From positions 1 through 64,000 of the forward strand of contig JAVVHH010000001.1 of NCBI GenBank assembly GCA_032249615.1: DNA of 64,000 bases. The letters run 5' to 3'. This document shows positions 19,288-27,166 of this stretch, piece by piece (position 1 is the first letter of the stretch; every line of letters begins with the position of its first letter). Below the pieces are notes generated by a model. It worked only from the letters and a program-made list of their open reading frames with translations, was not told where the DNA came from and did no database searches. Source of the DNA: JAVVHH01 sp032249615 (GTDB lineage Bacteria > Pseudomonadota > Alphaproteobacteria > Acetobacterales > Acetobacteraceae). Made by a program: the position numbers and the translations under genes.

Positions 19288-21228
19288 CTAGTTGATCATC
19301 GTGATGCCGCCCTTGAGGGTCAGCATCCCGTCGCCGTTCACCGTCGTCATGGGCGCCTTCACGTCCGTTTTTATGCTGCCCTCAATGGACACCTGGAGAC
19401 CTTTCACCTCGATGCCACTCTGGCTGATCGTGATCGTGTTGCTGCCGACCTTCAGGGTGATCGACTGCAGCGCCTCCATCGAGATCGCCCCGCTGCTCAC
19501 TTTGACGGTGAGGTCGCCAGCATCGACGGTGAGCTTGTCTCCGCTGGCATTGATCGTCGTGGTGCGGCCGTTCTTGATCGTGTTGGTCTGTGAGTCGTCG
19601 ACTTCGATCGTTTCTTTCTGCTTGACCGTGTGCGTGCGGTTGTTGTCGACCGTCAGCGTCTGGTCGTGCTTGACCTCGATCTTCTGGTCGTTCTCGACCT
19701 CGACCGTCATGTCCTTCTCGGCATGCGCGAAGAACAGCTCGGAGCCTTTGGTGTCGTCGAAGCTCAGCTCGGAGAAAGTCGACTTGTCGCCCGTCTTGGT
19801 CGAGCGGGTGCGCAGACCGCTCTTGTTCTGCTCATCCGGCACCGCGAACACCGGTTGCATGGTGCCGTTGTAGAGCCCGCCCAAGACGACCGGCCGGTCG
19901 GGATCGCCGTCCATGAAGCTGACCGCGACCTCGGTACCGACACGCGGCAGGTGCTGCCAGCCCCAGGTGTTCCCCGCCCAAGGCTGCACCACCCGGGCCC
20001 ACACGGCCTTGTCCGAGCTGGTGTCGCCGCGATGATCGAAGAACAGCATCACCTTGACGCGGCCCATGCTGTCGGCGTGGATCTCCTCGCCGTCCGCCCC
20101 GAGCACGATGGCGGCGTAGACGCCCGCCATCACCGGACGGGGCGTGGTCATCGGCTCGCGCCAGGGGGTCGCCGCCGGCAGCGCGGATAACTCATTCGAG
20201 TAGGTGGCGACGCCCGCGTTATTCACCCAACTATTGTCTTGTCCCTGATGCGTGATCCGGCGCACCACGTAATCCATGTCCTCGTCGCCGTTGAACGGAT
20301 CGCGAAGGACCGTGAGTCGGGTGCCTGCGGATAAAAGGTTATTTTGACTCGCTCCGTCGCGTAACGACACCGCGGCCTCGGCAGCTTCCAACATATATTT
20401 CGCCTGCCGCGTGATTTCGGCGGAGACAAAGGACAGGGCGGGCCAGCGGAACACATCTCGCTTGGACGCACCGCTCGTTTCCAGGGTCGTCGCCTGCTGT
20501 TTGGTGAGGTCGGTGCCGGGCTTGGCCGGGTCGTAGTCCTTGAGCTGGAGTTGGCCGTAGGTGGTCGCGTGGGATTTGCGCCAGTCGGTCAATACGTCCG
20601 CGTTGCCACCCTCGTAGATCACGGCCAGGGTCGGCTTCGGTTGAGTGGGAAAACCGCTGTTTTGGTCGGTCACCACCATCGTGTGATCGCTGTTGGTGTG
20701 TTCGAAATGGAAGTGATAGCCCTCGGCTTCCATCAACCGGCGCAGGAAATCGAGATCGGTTTCGTTGTACTGCGTCACATATTCCTTGGCCGTTGTACTG
20801 CCGTAGGTCTTGAGCGTCAGTGTTTGGCCGATTTCGGCGCAAATCGATTGGACGATGTTCGCAACTGGCAGGTTTTGAAAAATCCGGCAATCCATCGTCT
20901 GGGAGAGGAACCAGAAGCGGGGCACAATCTCGAGCGTGTAGGCCCAATGGTCGCGGATGGGCCGCCCGTTCCCGGAGAACGCCCGCACGAGACCATGAAA
21001 GTAACGATCGTCGAGATCCCCCCGCACGGTCAGACAAGCCGCGTTGTAGAGCACAGTGTCGGGATCGATGGAGGCTTCGGTCGAGACGGCTTCGACAACG
21101 ACGGTGAATGGCTCGCCGATCGCCTCGTCAGCCCGGAACGCGACGGGGATGAGAACATCGTCTCCTAACGCCGTCGTGAGCGCGAGCAGGCGTTTGCCTC
21201 CCGCCGCTCCTCCTGATGCGCCCGACAT
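19288..21228 (-). CDS. vgrG: T6SS spike protein VgrG (TssI)
   Basis: A 646-residue spike protein. The gp27-like part (about 1-370) includes the D-L-D-F-L-R-R-L-M-E-x-E-G-Y-H-F-H-F signature, followed by the gp5-like OB fold (about 375-480; V-W-A-R-V-V-Q-P-W-A-G). The C-terminal triple-stranded beta-helix (about 500-646) is built of short T-V/I-E-V repeats. There is no extra effector domain after the needle. The ATG at 21228 has AAGGAG six bases upstream and is preferred over a TTG immediately before it. A 78-base gap from the immunity gene contains a possible promoter. A short segment near 20220-20420 is less GC-rich than its surroundings. Confidence 0.95.
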   Translation of the reverse strand: MSGASGGAAGGKRLLALTTALGDDVLIPVAFRADEAIGEPFTVVVEAVSTEASIDPDTVLYNAACLTVRGDLDDRYFHGLVRAFSGNGRPIRDHWAYTLEIVPRFWFLSQTMDCRIFQNLPVANIVQSICAEIGQTLTLKTYGSTTAKEYVTQYNETDLDFLRRLMEAEGYHFHFEHTNSDHTMVVTDQNSGFPTQPKPTLAVIYEGGNADVLTDWRKSHATTYGQLQLKDYDPAKPGTDLTKQQATTLETSGASKRDVFRWPALSFVSAEITRQAKYMLEAAEAAVSLRDGASQNNLLSAGTRLTVLRDPFNGDEDMDYVVRRITHQGQDNSWVNNAGVATYSNELSALPAATPWREPMTTPRPVMAGVYAAIVLGADGEEIHADSMGRVKVMLFFDHRGDTSSDKAVWARVVQPWAGNTWGWQHLPRVGTEVAVSFMDGDPDRPVVLGGLYNGTMQPVFAVPDEQNKSGLRTRSTKTGDKSTFSELSFDDTKGSELFFAHAEKDMTVEVENDQKIEVKHDQTLTVDNNRTHTVKQKETIEVDDSQTNTIKNGRTTTINASGDKLTVDAGDLTVKVSSGAISMEALQSITLKVGSNTITISQSGIEVKGLQVSIEGSIKTDVKAPMTTVNGDGMLTLKGGITMIN

Positions 21229-21252
21229 CAATCACTCCTTCGCTTGCGCGCC

Positions 21253-21280
21253 ATACTACCTGGATATCAATGCGGAACAA
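21253..21280 (-). promoter_or_regulatory. Candidate promoter upstream of vgrG
   Basis: On the minus strand TTGTTC (21280-21275) and TAGTAT (21258-21253) are separated by 16 bases; transcription would start near 21246, about 18 bases before the vgrG ATG. The match is modest. If real, vgrG and the structural genes could be transcribed without the upstream toxin genes. Confidence 0.3.
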
Positions 21281-21306
21281 CATCGCCCCGCAATCGTCTG
21301 CCGAAC

Positions 21307-21666
21307 TTAGCTCTCCGGGACGCTGGCTGCCGCATACCAGTCGGCCAAGCTGGCAAATTCCGCATCCAGTTCCGAACCGGGCATCGCACCGTCGTGGACG
21401 ATGATGACGGATCCTTTGGGCCGATGCGGGTCCCGCGTCACGACGCAGGCCACGTCGTCCCGGTCACCACGGCGTGCGAAAGGCAGGACGTCACGGCCCG
21501 GGAACTGCTCGGCCAGCGAATCACGGTTGGCGACGGCGTTGCGCTCGGCCAGCATCCACCAGGGCCCGAACTCGCGTTCGATCGTCTCCAATTTTGCAGC
21601 GGTCTCGCTGGGCACATCGACGCCGCGAAATTTCAGGGCGGGCACGAACCAGTCGAAGAAGCTCAC
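21307..21666 (-). CDS. Putative immunity protein, SMI1/KNR4 (SUKH)-like
   Basis: A 119-residue acidic soluble protein that starts at a GTG overlapping the toxin stop codon (TAGTG), with AGGA about 10 bases upstream. The pattern L-P-F-A-R-R-G-D-R-D-D-V-A-C-V followed by a short beta strand resembles the core of SUKH (SMI1/KNR4) immunity proteins. Its small size, lack of a signal and strict coupling to the putative toxin gene fit a cognate cytoplasmic immunity factor. The family call rests on pattern memory and needs profile confirmation. Confidence 0.65.
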   Translation of the reverse strand: MSFFDWFVPALKFRGVDVPSETAAKLETIEREFGPWWMLAERNAVANRDSLAEQFPGRDVLPFARRGDRDDVACVVTRDPHRPKGSVIIVHDGAMPGSELDAEFASLADWYAAASVPES

Positions 21667-22964
21667 TATTTGGGTCCTGGAAGGGAGGGCGGGGTCAGTG
21701 TGCCGGTCGGCCCGAGCGGTGGGATCTGCCGGCTGGTCCGGTACGCGAGTGCCTCGCCCCAAGTCTGGCTCGGTCCGAAACGGGCGCTGTCGAGCATAGC
21801 CTGCGGCAACGGATCTCCCGGTTCCCAAATCCGGACAGGGATCGATGGTATGCCCTGTTCGCGCGCCACCGCAACGCGGGTGTTGTCGAGCGAGACCACT
21901 CCGTCAGGGATGCGCACGGCGTCGATCGGTGGGCCGTTCCAACCGTTCTCCGCCATCGAACGCCGAAGCGCGTCGGCGCGATTGTTGCCGCCCGCGCTGT
22001 TCTGGCTGAAGCGGACTTCCTTTGGATCGAGGTTTTCGACCGTCTGGCCAGGGCCGACGGCGCGGGCACTCGGAGCGCCACCGCCAGCACGCGATCGGCC
22101 TCCTCCTCCTCCAGTGCGGCTGGTCGTCTCTCCGGTGGACCTTGCCGATCCGGTGCCGCCGTAATCCGACGTTCTGCGGGCCGCGCGGGTGATGAAGATG
22201 GTCAAGAACGCCAAGCCCAGCACCACGAAGGCGTCCGCCAGGTCTTTTGCCGCCGTGTCGAGATCGGCGTCGTTCTTGGCCGTCGTGGCGTCCGCCGCGG
22301 CAGCGGCCATTTGGTAGAGCGCCCGCACGCCGGCCAGTCCGGCGATGCCGTAAGCGATCCCGGCCAGGACCACGTCCGCAGCCTCGCCGTAGCCGAAGAA
22401 TTGCGCCGCAGCCAGGCCGGCGAACGCGGCGACGGTGAGGCCGATCGAAGTGGGCGAGATGAGCTGGAGGAACGCTTCCTTCAGCGGCCCGGACAGATAT
22501 TTCGGCACCAGCCGCAGCGCCGCTTCGACGCGCTCGGCATGCGACATGTCGCGCACCGCCTTGGCTTTCGCCGCCGCGACGGTCGGCCCCGGGGCGGCCG
22601 GCCCCGGCGCGGCCGCTGGCTTGAACCCGCTCGCGACCCGGATGTCCGGATCGATCGCGTGTGGGAAATACGCGACCGTGAGACGATGCGACGCAACCGC
22701 TGCATTCAGCAGATCGATCATGTGCCGTTCCGACAGGCGCTCCGGCGCACCGGGCAGGCCGAGGCGGCGCCAGGCGCTGCGCAGGGTGGCGACGGCGCGC
22801 GGGTCGCGAAGCAGGGGCCGTAGCCGCTCGCCGGCATGCGCGCGGAAGGCGGTCGCTGCCGCGACCGACCCGAACGCGGCCGGCGGCGCCAGCACCAGCG
22901 TGCCGCCCGGCAACGGGATCGCGCACTCCGCCCGGGGCCGCGCGATGGCGATGCTAGTGGTCAA
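21666..22964 (-). CDS. Putative T6SS toxin with hydrophobic translocation region and C-terminal toxin domain
   Basis: A 432-residue multi-part protein. Residues 1-115 are an unrecognised domain; 173-217 and 245-259 are hydrophobic helices separated by a charged stretch; 264-305 is a Gly/Ser/Arg-rich linker; about 308-410 is a compact C-terminal domain. That domain has E-V-R-F-S-Q (316-321) and S-L-D-N-T-R (358-363), resembling ParB/sulfiredoxin-like domains at the ends of polymorphic toxins. There is no signal peptide. It starts at a TTG that overlaps the 3' end of the glucosaminidase gene by 11 bases, and its stop overlaps the immunity start. The activity (nuclease or other) cannot be read with certainty. 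Confidence 0.65.
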   Translation of the reverse strand: MTTSIAIARPRAECAIPLPGGTLVLAPPAAFGSVAAATAFRAHAGERLRPLLRDPRAVATLRSAWRRLGLPGAPERLSERHMIDLLNAAVASHRLTVAYFPHAIDPDIRVASGFKPAAAPGPAAPGPTVAAAKAKAVRDMSHAERVEAALRLVPKYLSGPLKEAFLQLISPTSIGLTVAAFAGLAAAQFFGYGEAADVVLAGIAYGIAGLAGVRALYQMAAAAADATTAKNDADLDTAAKDLADAFVVLGLAFLTIFITRAARRTSDYGGTGSARSTGETTSRTGGGGGRSRAGGGAPSARAVGPGQTVENLDPKEVRFSQNSAGGNNRADALRRSMAENGWNGPPIDAVRIPDGVVSLDNTRVAVAREQGIPSIPVRIWEPGDPLPQAMLDSARFGPSQTWGEALAYRTSRQIPPLGPTGTLTPPSLPGPK

Positions 22965-23730
22965 ACTGATCCATCCCGTACGTATGTATGACGTATTTCA
23001 GCGTGGTGCCGTATTGCGGGTCGGTCGCGTAGACGCCCGTCAGCGCGTCGGCGAAGGCGTCGGGGTCGGCGCGCTTGGCCATGGCGGGCTTGTAGGGTGC
23101 GGCCGTCGCCAGCAGCTTGCCGTGCTGGTCGAAGGCCTCGTTCAGCGACGCGAACTGACGGAACTTGGCCGAAATGGTGATCGACTGCCCGGCGACGACC
23201 TCTCGGGTCGCGCTCTCGACGCTCGGCTGATCGCCGACGGCCTTGATCCCGAACGGGTTGTTGCTGCCCGGCGGCATGGCGGCGCCCCACGCACTCTCCA
23301 CCGCCCATTGTGCGACGGTTACGGAAGCGGGCACGCCCCACTGCTTGAGCGATAGCTTGGCCGCCTCCTCGACCTCCGGCGGCACCTTGCCGAAATGGCC
23401 CACGAACGGTTTCTTCGGCTGCTCGATCAGGGGACGGGAGGCGAGCGAATAGTAGGTGGGGCTACCGGGCTCCACCAGCCCGGTGGGCGGCACCATGTTC
23501 ATGACGACGGCCTGATAGGCCTCGATCGCCAGCGTGGTGCCCACGTCTTCCACGCCCGTCGCCGGCACCGGCGAATGGGGCTGCGGCAAGCGCTCGTCCA
23601 GCAACGATTGGATGATGAACACATCGAGCGGCGAGTTCGCTCCGCCGCGTCCCACCGATTGGGTGATCGGCGGTGCGACCCGGCCCATCACGTCGGTACT
23701 CAGAACGGTCGGGGACGGAATCAAGGCCAC
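22954..23730 (-). CDS. Glucosaminidase (GH73/FlgJ-like) with N-terminal peptidoglycan-binding-like domain
   Basis: A 258-residue cell-wall hydrolase. The N-terminal 100 residues resemble a small peptidoglycan-binding domain (S-V-G-R-G-G-A-N-S-P, A-I-E-A-Y-Q). The C-terminal part is a GH73 domain with the catalytic glutamate in Q-W-A-V-E-S-A-W-G (Glu145), N-N-P-F-G-I-K and F-R-Q-F-A-S. It has no signal peptide, as expected for cargo injected by a T6SS. I chose a GTG at 23730 because GGAG lies 8 bases upstream; the frame extends to 23862 but would run into the divergent promoter region. It heads the minus-strand T6SS operon. Confidence 0.8.
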   Translation of the reverse strand: MALIPSPTVLSTDVMGRVAPPITQSVGRGGANSPLDVFIIQSLLDERLPQPHSPVPATGVEDVGTTLAIEAYQAVVMNMVPPTGLVEPGSPTYYSLASRPLIEQPKKPFVGHFGKVPPEVEEAAKLSLKQWGVPASVTVAQWAVESAWGAAMPPGSNNPFGIKAVGDQPSVESATREVVAGQSITISAKFRQFASLNEAFDQHGKLLATAAPYKPAMAKRADPDAFADALTGVYATDPQYGTTLKYVIHTYGMDQFDH

Positions 23731-23861
23731 AACGACAACTCCGGAACCGGGCCGTTCAGCGCACGCCCGCTTGCCAGGCGGTGCGTCAGGAACCCTTTCG
23801 CCTCCGTGTGAAAAGCGATACCGCTGGTTAACGATCATCGCACGAAGGAGCGTGACCGACA

Positions 23862-26552
23862 ATGCGTGCCGGCAGAAACGCCCTCATGCTCAACCTTCTC
23901 ATCAGCTTCGTCGGCGTTGCCCTCCTGGCGGTCTTGGTCTGGTTCCTCGGGCCGTTGGTGCCATGGCTGGATGGGGTCGTCGTGCGCGGGGCGATCTGCC
24001 TCGTTCTGCTCCTGGTCTGGGCCGGTTACGCGGTCTGGACGGTCGTGCGCTGGCGGAAGCAGGGCCGCGAGCTCGAGCGCGGCCTCGTCGCCGCGGCCGC
24101 CGCCGAAGAGGTCGGCGCCATCCAGGAGCGGTTCGCCGCGGCGATCGCCACGCTGCGGCAAGCCGGCTCCCTCCATTCGCAGCCGTGGTATGTCATCATC
24201 GGCCCGCCCGGCGCGGGCAAGACGACGGCGCTGCTCAACGCGGGCTTGAGTTTCCCGTTCGCCGGGAAGGCGGGCGGCGCCCACCTGGCCGGCGTCGGCG
24301 GGACCCGGGATTGCGACTGGTGGTTCACCGACGAGGCCGTGCTGATCGACACCGCCGGCCGCTACACGACCCAGGACAGCGACGGCGTCGCCGACAGCGC
24401 GGGGTGGGGCGCCTTTCTCGACCTGCTGCGGCGCACCCGGCCGCGCCAGCCGCTGAACGGGATCATCGTCGCAATCCCGGCGGTCGAAATCGCCGGCGTT
24501 CCCCAAGCGCTGCGCAGCGCCCATGCCCGCGCGGTCCGCGAGCGCGTGGAGGAACTCAACGGCAAGCTCAAAACCGACCTGCCGGTCTATCTGCTATTTA
24601 CCAAAGCCGACTTGCTCGCGGGCTTCACCGAGTTCTTCGACGATCTGGACGCGGAGAGGCGGGGCCAGGTCTGGGGCACCACCTTTCCGCTCAGCCGCCG
24701 GCCGCTGCCAGTGCCAGATACCGGCAAGGCGCTGGAAGCCTTGGTCGCTCGGCTCGATGAGCGCGTGATCGACCGGCTGCAGGCCGAGCGCAGCCCAGAG
24801 CGCCGGCGGCTGATCGCCGGATTTCCCACCCAGGTGGCAAGCTTGGTCCCGCTGCTCAGCAGCTTCGTGGAAGAGGCTTTCGGCGGCCACAAGCTGCGCC
24901 AGGCGCCGCTCCTGCGCGGCATCTACCTGACCTCAGGCACCCAATCCGGCACGCCGGTCGATCGGCTGACCGCGGTGCTGGCGCGCTCCTTCGCGCTCGC
25001 GCCCGCCCGCCTGGCCAGCCTGCGCCCGGAGAAGGGGCGGAGCTACTTCCTGCATCGCCTGATGAGCGACGTGCTGCCGGGCGAGGCCATGTTGGTCTCC
25101 TCCCGCCCGGAAATCGTCCGCCGCCGCAGGCTACTGCGCGGCGCCGGCTACGCGGGCACCCTGCTGGCCACCGCAGCCGCCTGCGCCGCGATCTGGCATG
25201 TGCGCGCCGGCAATCTCCAGGCGCAAGCCGCCGTGGCGCAAGCGCTCTCCGCCCAGGCCGCCGAGGCAGCGCGCCTGCCGCTCGACCCGGTCGCCGACAC
25301 CGACGCGTTGCGCCTGCTTCCGTTGCTGGATCAAGCGCAGGCGATGCCGTTACGGACGGCGGTGGAATCGCAGGGTAACCTGCTGGATCAGGACGCCACG
25401 CTGGGCGAGATCAGCCGCACCACCTACCGCCTCGCCCTGCAACGCGACTTGCTGCCGCGATTGCTGCGGCGGCTCGAGGCGCAGCTCGCCGCGTCCTCCG
25501 ACCGGCCGGAGGACGCCTACAACGCGACCAGGGTTTATCTCATGCTGGGTGGCGCCGGGCCGCTCGATCCGGCGCTGGTGCGGAACTGGTTGCAGCAGGA
25601 CTGGAACGAGCGCTGGGGCGGGGCGGCGCAGCAGCGGCAGCGCGATCAACTCGCCCAGCACCTCGACGCGCTCCTCGCGGCGCCGCTGCCTGCCGTCGAG
25701 TTGGACGGCGCGCTGGTGGACCGCGCCCGTGCCGTGTTCAATCGCGTGTCGCCGGCCGCCCGCGTCTACAGCCGCATCCGCTCCTCCGCCGCCGGGCAAG
25801 CAGTTCCGCCCTGGCGCCCGCGCAGCGCGATGGGGCCGCTCGGCAGCGCCCTGTTCACGGTGAAATCCGGCCGCTCGCTCGACGACGGAGTGCCCGGCCT
25901 GTTCACGCCCGCCGGCTACTACGACGCCTTCCTGCCCGCGATCGCGCCCACGATCCGCGCCGTCGCCGCCGAGAGTTGGGTGACCGGCAACCCGGTCAAG
26001 GCAGACGACGACTCCGCCCGCCTGGCCGCGATCGAGCAGGAGGTCGACGGGCTCTATCGGGCGGACTTCATCCGCACTTGGGACGGCTTCCTCGACGACC
26101 TGCAGTTCACGCCGTTCCGCAGCGTCGCCCAGGCCGCGCAGGACCTGTACGTGCTGACGTCGCCGCAATCGCCGATCAGGCAGATTCTGGGAAGCATCGC
26201 GCTTCAGGTGAGCCTGCCTCCGCCGCAGGGCGTGGCGGCCGCGCCCAAGCTGCCGGGTCAGCCGTCGCGTGCGTCCGGCCCCGCCGCCGCGATTGCCGCG
26301 CATTACCGGCCCCTGATCGATCTGGTGGGGCAAGGCCCGGGCGCGCCGCTCGATCAAGCGCTCCGGTCGCTGACCGACCTCCAGCAGTGGTTGGCCAAGC
26401 TCGCGGCCGCAGCCATCAACGTCCCGGCGCCTTCGCCCGGCACCACCGACCCGGCCGCCGCCCTCAGTACAGAAGCGCAACGCTGGCCCGAACCGTTGCG
26501 TCGCTGGTTCATGACAATGGCCGACTCAGCGGCAGCGCTCAGGCCCAAGTAG
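23862..26552 (+). CDS. Second TssM/IcmF-like protein, C-terminally short
   Basis: An 896-residue paralogue of the TssM encoded at 10265-13774. It keeps two N-terminal transmembrane segments (about 10-30 and 42-62), Walker A G-P-P-G-A-G-K-T (114-121), a third transmembrane segment near 425 and the periplasmic helical region. It ends where the full-length protein continues for roughly 220-240 more residues. The lost part is the C-terminal beta domain that binds TssJ. The coding frame is otherwise intact and no remnant follows the stop, so this looks like a stable short form rather than a fresh pseudogene. AAGGAG lies 11 bases before the ATG. It is divergent from the payload operon and precedes the tssB promoter. 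Confidence 0.85.
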   Translation: MRAGRNALMLNLLISFVGVALLAVLVWFLGPLVPWLDGVVVRGAICLVLLLVWAGYAVWTVVRWRKQGRELERGLVAAAAAEEVGAIQERFAAAIATLRQAGSLHSQPWYVIIGPPGAGKTTALLNAGLSFPFAGKAGGAHLAGVGGTRDCDWWFTDEAVLIDTAGRYTTQDSDGVADSAGWGAFLDLLRRTRPRQPLNGIIVAIPAVEIAGVPQALRSAHARAVRERVEELNGKLKTDLPVYLLFTKADLLAGFTEFFDDLDAERRGQVWGTTFPLSRRPLPVPDTGKALEALVARLDERVIDRLQAERSPERRRLIAGFPTQVASLVPLLSSFVEEAFGGHKLRQAPLLRGIYLTSGTQSGTPVDRLTAVLARSFALAPARLASLRPEKGRSYFLHRLMSDVLPGEAMLVSSRPEIVRRRRLLRGAGYAGTLLATAAACAAIWHVRAGNLQAQAAVAQALSAQAAEAARLPLDPVADTDALRLLPLLDQAQAMPLRTAVESQGNLLDQDATLGEISRTTYRLALQRDLLPRLLRRLEAQLAASSDRPEDAYNATRVYLMLGGAGPLDPALVRNWLQQDWNERWGGAAQQRQRDQLAQHLDALLAAPLPAVELDGALVDRARAVFNRVSPAARVYSRIRSSAAGQAVPPWRPRSAMGPLGSALFTVKSGRSLDDGVPGLFTPAGYYDAFLPAIAPTIRAVAAESWVTGNPVKADDDSARLAAIEQEVDGLYRADFIRTWDGFLDDLQFTPFRSVAQAAQDLYVLTSPQSPIRQILGSIALQVSLPPPQGVAAAPKLPGQPSRASGPAAAIAAHYRPLIDLVGQGPGAPLDQALRSLTDLQQWLAKLAAAAINVPAPSPGTTDPAAALSTEAQRWPEPLRRWFMTMADSAAALRPK

Positions 26553-26598
26553 AGGGCAGTACGCGGTCCCTTGACGCCAGAATCATGTCAAGATGGCA

Positions 26599-26626
26599 TT
26601 GACCTCTTGGGGCCGGCAACTATAGT
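26599..26626 (+). promoter_or_regulatory. Candidate sigma70 promoter for the tssB-tssG operon
   Basis: TTGACC (26599-26604, 5 of 6 to consensus) and TATAGT (26621-26626, 5 of 6) are separated by 16 bases. Transcription would start near 26633, about 23 bases before the tssB ATG. This is the best-matching promoter in the T6SS region and would drive the sheath and baseplate genes independently of the short tssM. Confidence 0.55.
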
Positions 26627-26655
26627 CGCGGCCATCATCCAATGGGGACTGGCAG

Positions 26656-27162
26656 ATGAGCGCAAGCATTCACGACAAGCTGAATCGCGTCCGCAAGCCG
26701 CGAGTTCACATCACTTATGAAGTCGAAACGGGCGATGCGCAGATCAAGCGGGAGCTTCCGTTCGTCATGGGCGTGATGGGCGATTTCTCGGGTGATCCGA
26801 CGACGCCGCTGCGCCCGCTCGCCGACCGTAAGTTCATCCAGATCGACCGCGACAATTTCGACGACGTCATGTCGCGGGTCGGGCCCGGTCTCAAATTGAA
26901 GGTCGACAACACGCTGGCCGGCGACGGCAGCCAAATGGCGGTCGACCTCAAGTTCAACAGCATCGAGGATTTCGAGCCTGGCCGGGTCGTGCAGCAAGTG
27001 CCAGCGCTGAAGGCTTTGATGGACACGCGCAACAAGCTGCGTGACCTCATGAGCAAGGTCGACCGTTCCGAGGAGCTCGAAGGACTGCTGGAACAAGTTC
27101 TCCAGAACGAGAACGAGCTGAAGTCGCTATCCGGCCAACTCGGCCTCGGCAAGGAAGGATAA
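26656..27162 (+). CDS. tssB: T6SS sheath small subunit TssB (ImpB/VipA)
   Basis: A 168-residue protein with the family signatures V-H-I-T-Y-E-V-E-T-G near residue 18 and L-P-F-V-M-G-V-M-G-D-F-S-G near 35. The length is typical. It pairs with TssC to build the contractile sheath. It is first in the tssB-tssC-tssC2-tagJ-tssE-tssF-tssG series, 4 bases before tssC. Confidence 0.96.
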   Translation: MSASIHDKLNRVRKPRVHITYEVETGDAQIKRELPFVMGVMGDFSGDPTTPLRPLADRKFIQIDRDNFDDVMSRVGPGLKLKVDNTLAGDGSQMAVDLKFNSIEDFEPGRVVQQVPALKALMDTRNKLRDLMSKVDRSEELEGLLEQVLQNENELKSLSGQLGLGKEG

Positions 27163-27166
27163 GCCC

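Noticed and set aside
20220..20420. Less GC-rich stretch inside vgrG as evidence for recent transfer
   Set aside because: The frame and conserved residues continue through it; local composition alone is too weak.
23731..23862. Longer glucosaminidase start at 23862
   Set aside because: It would overlap the start of the short tssM on the other strand, and a GTG at 23730 has a good ribosome-binding site.
26553..26655. Possible frameshifted continuation of the short tssM after its stop
   Set aside because: The 103 bases before tssB show no TssM-like peptide in any frame and contain a promoter instead.
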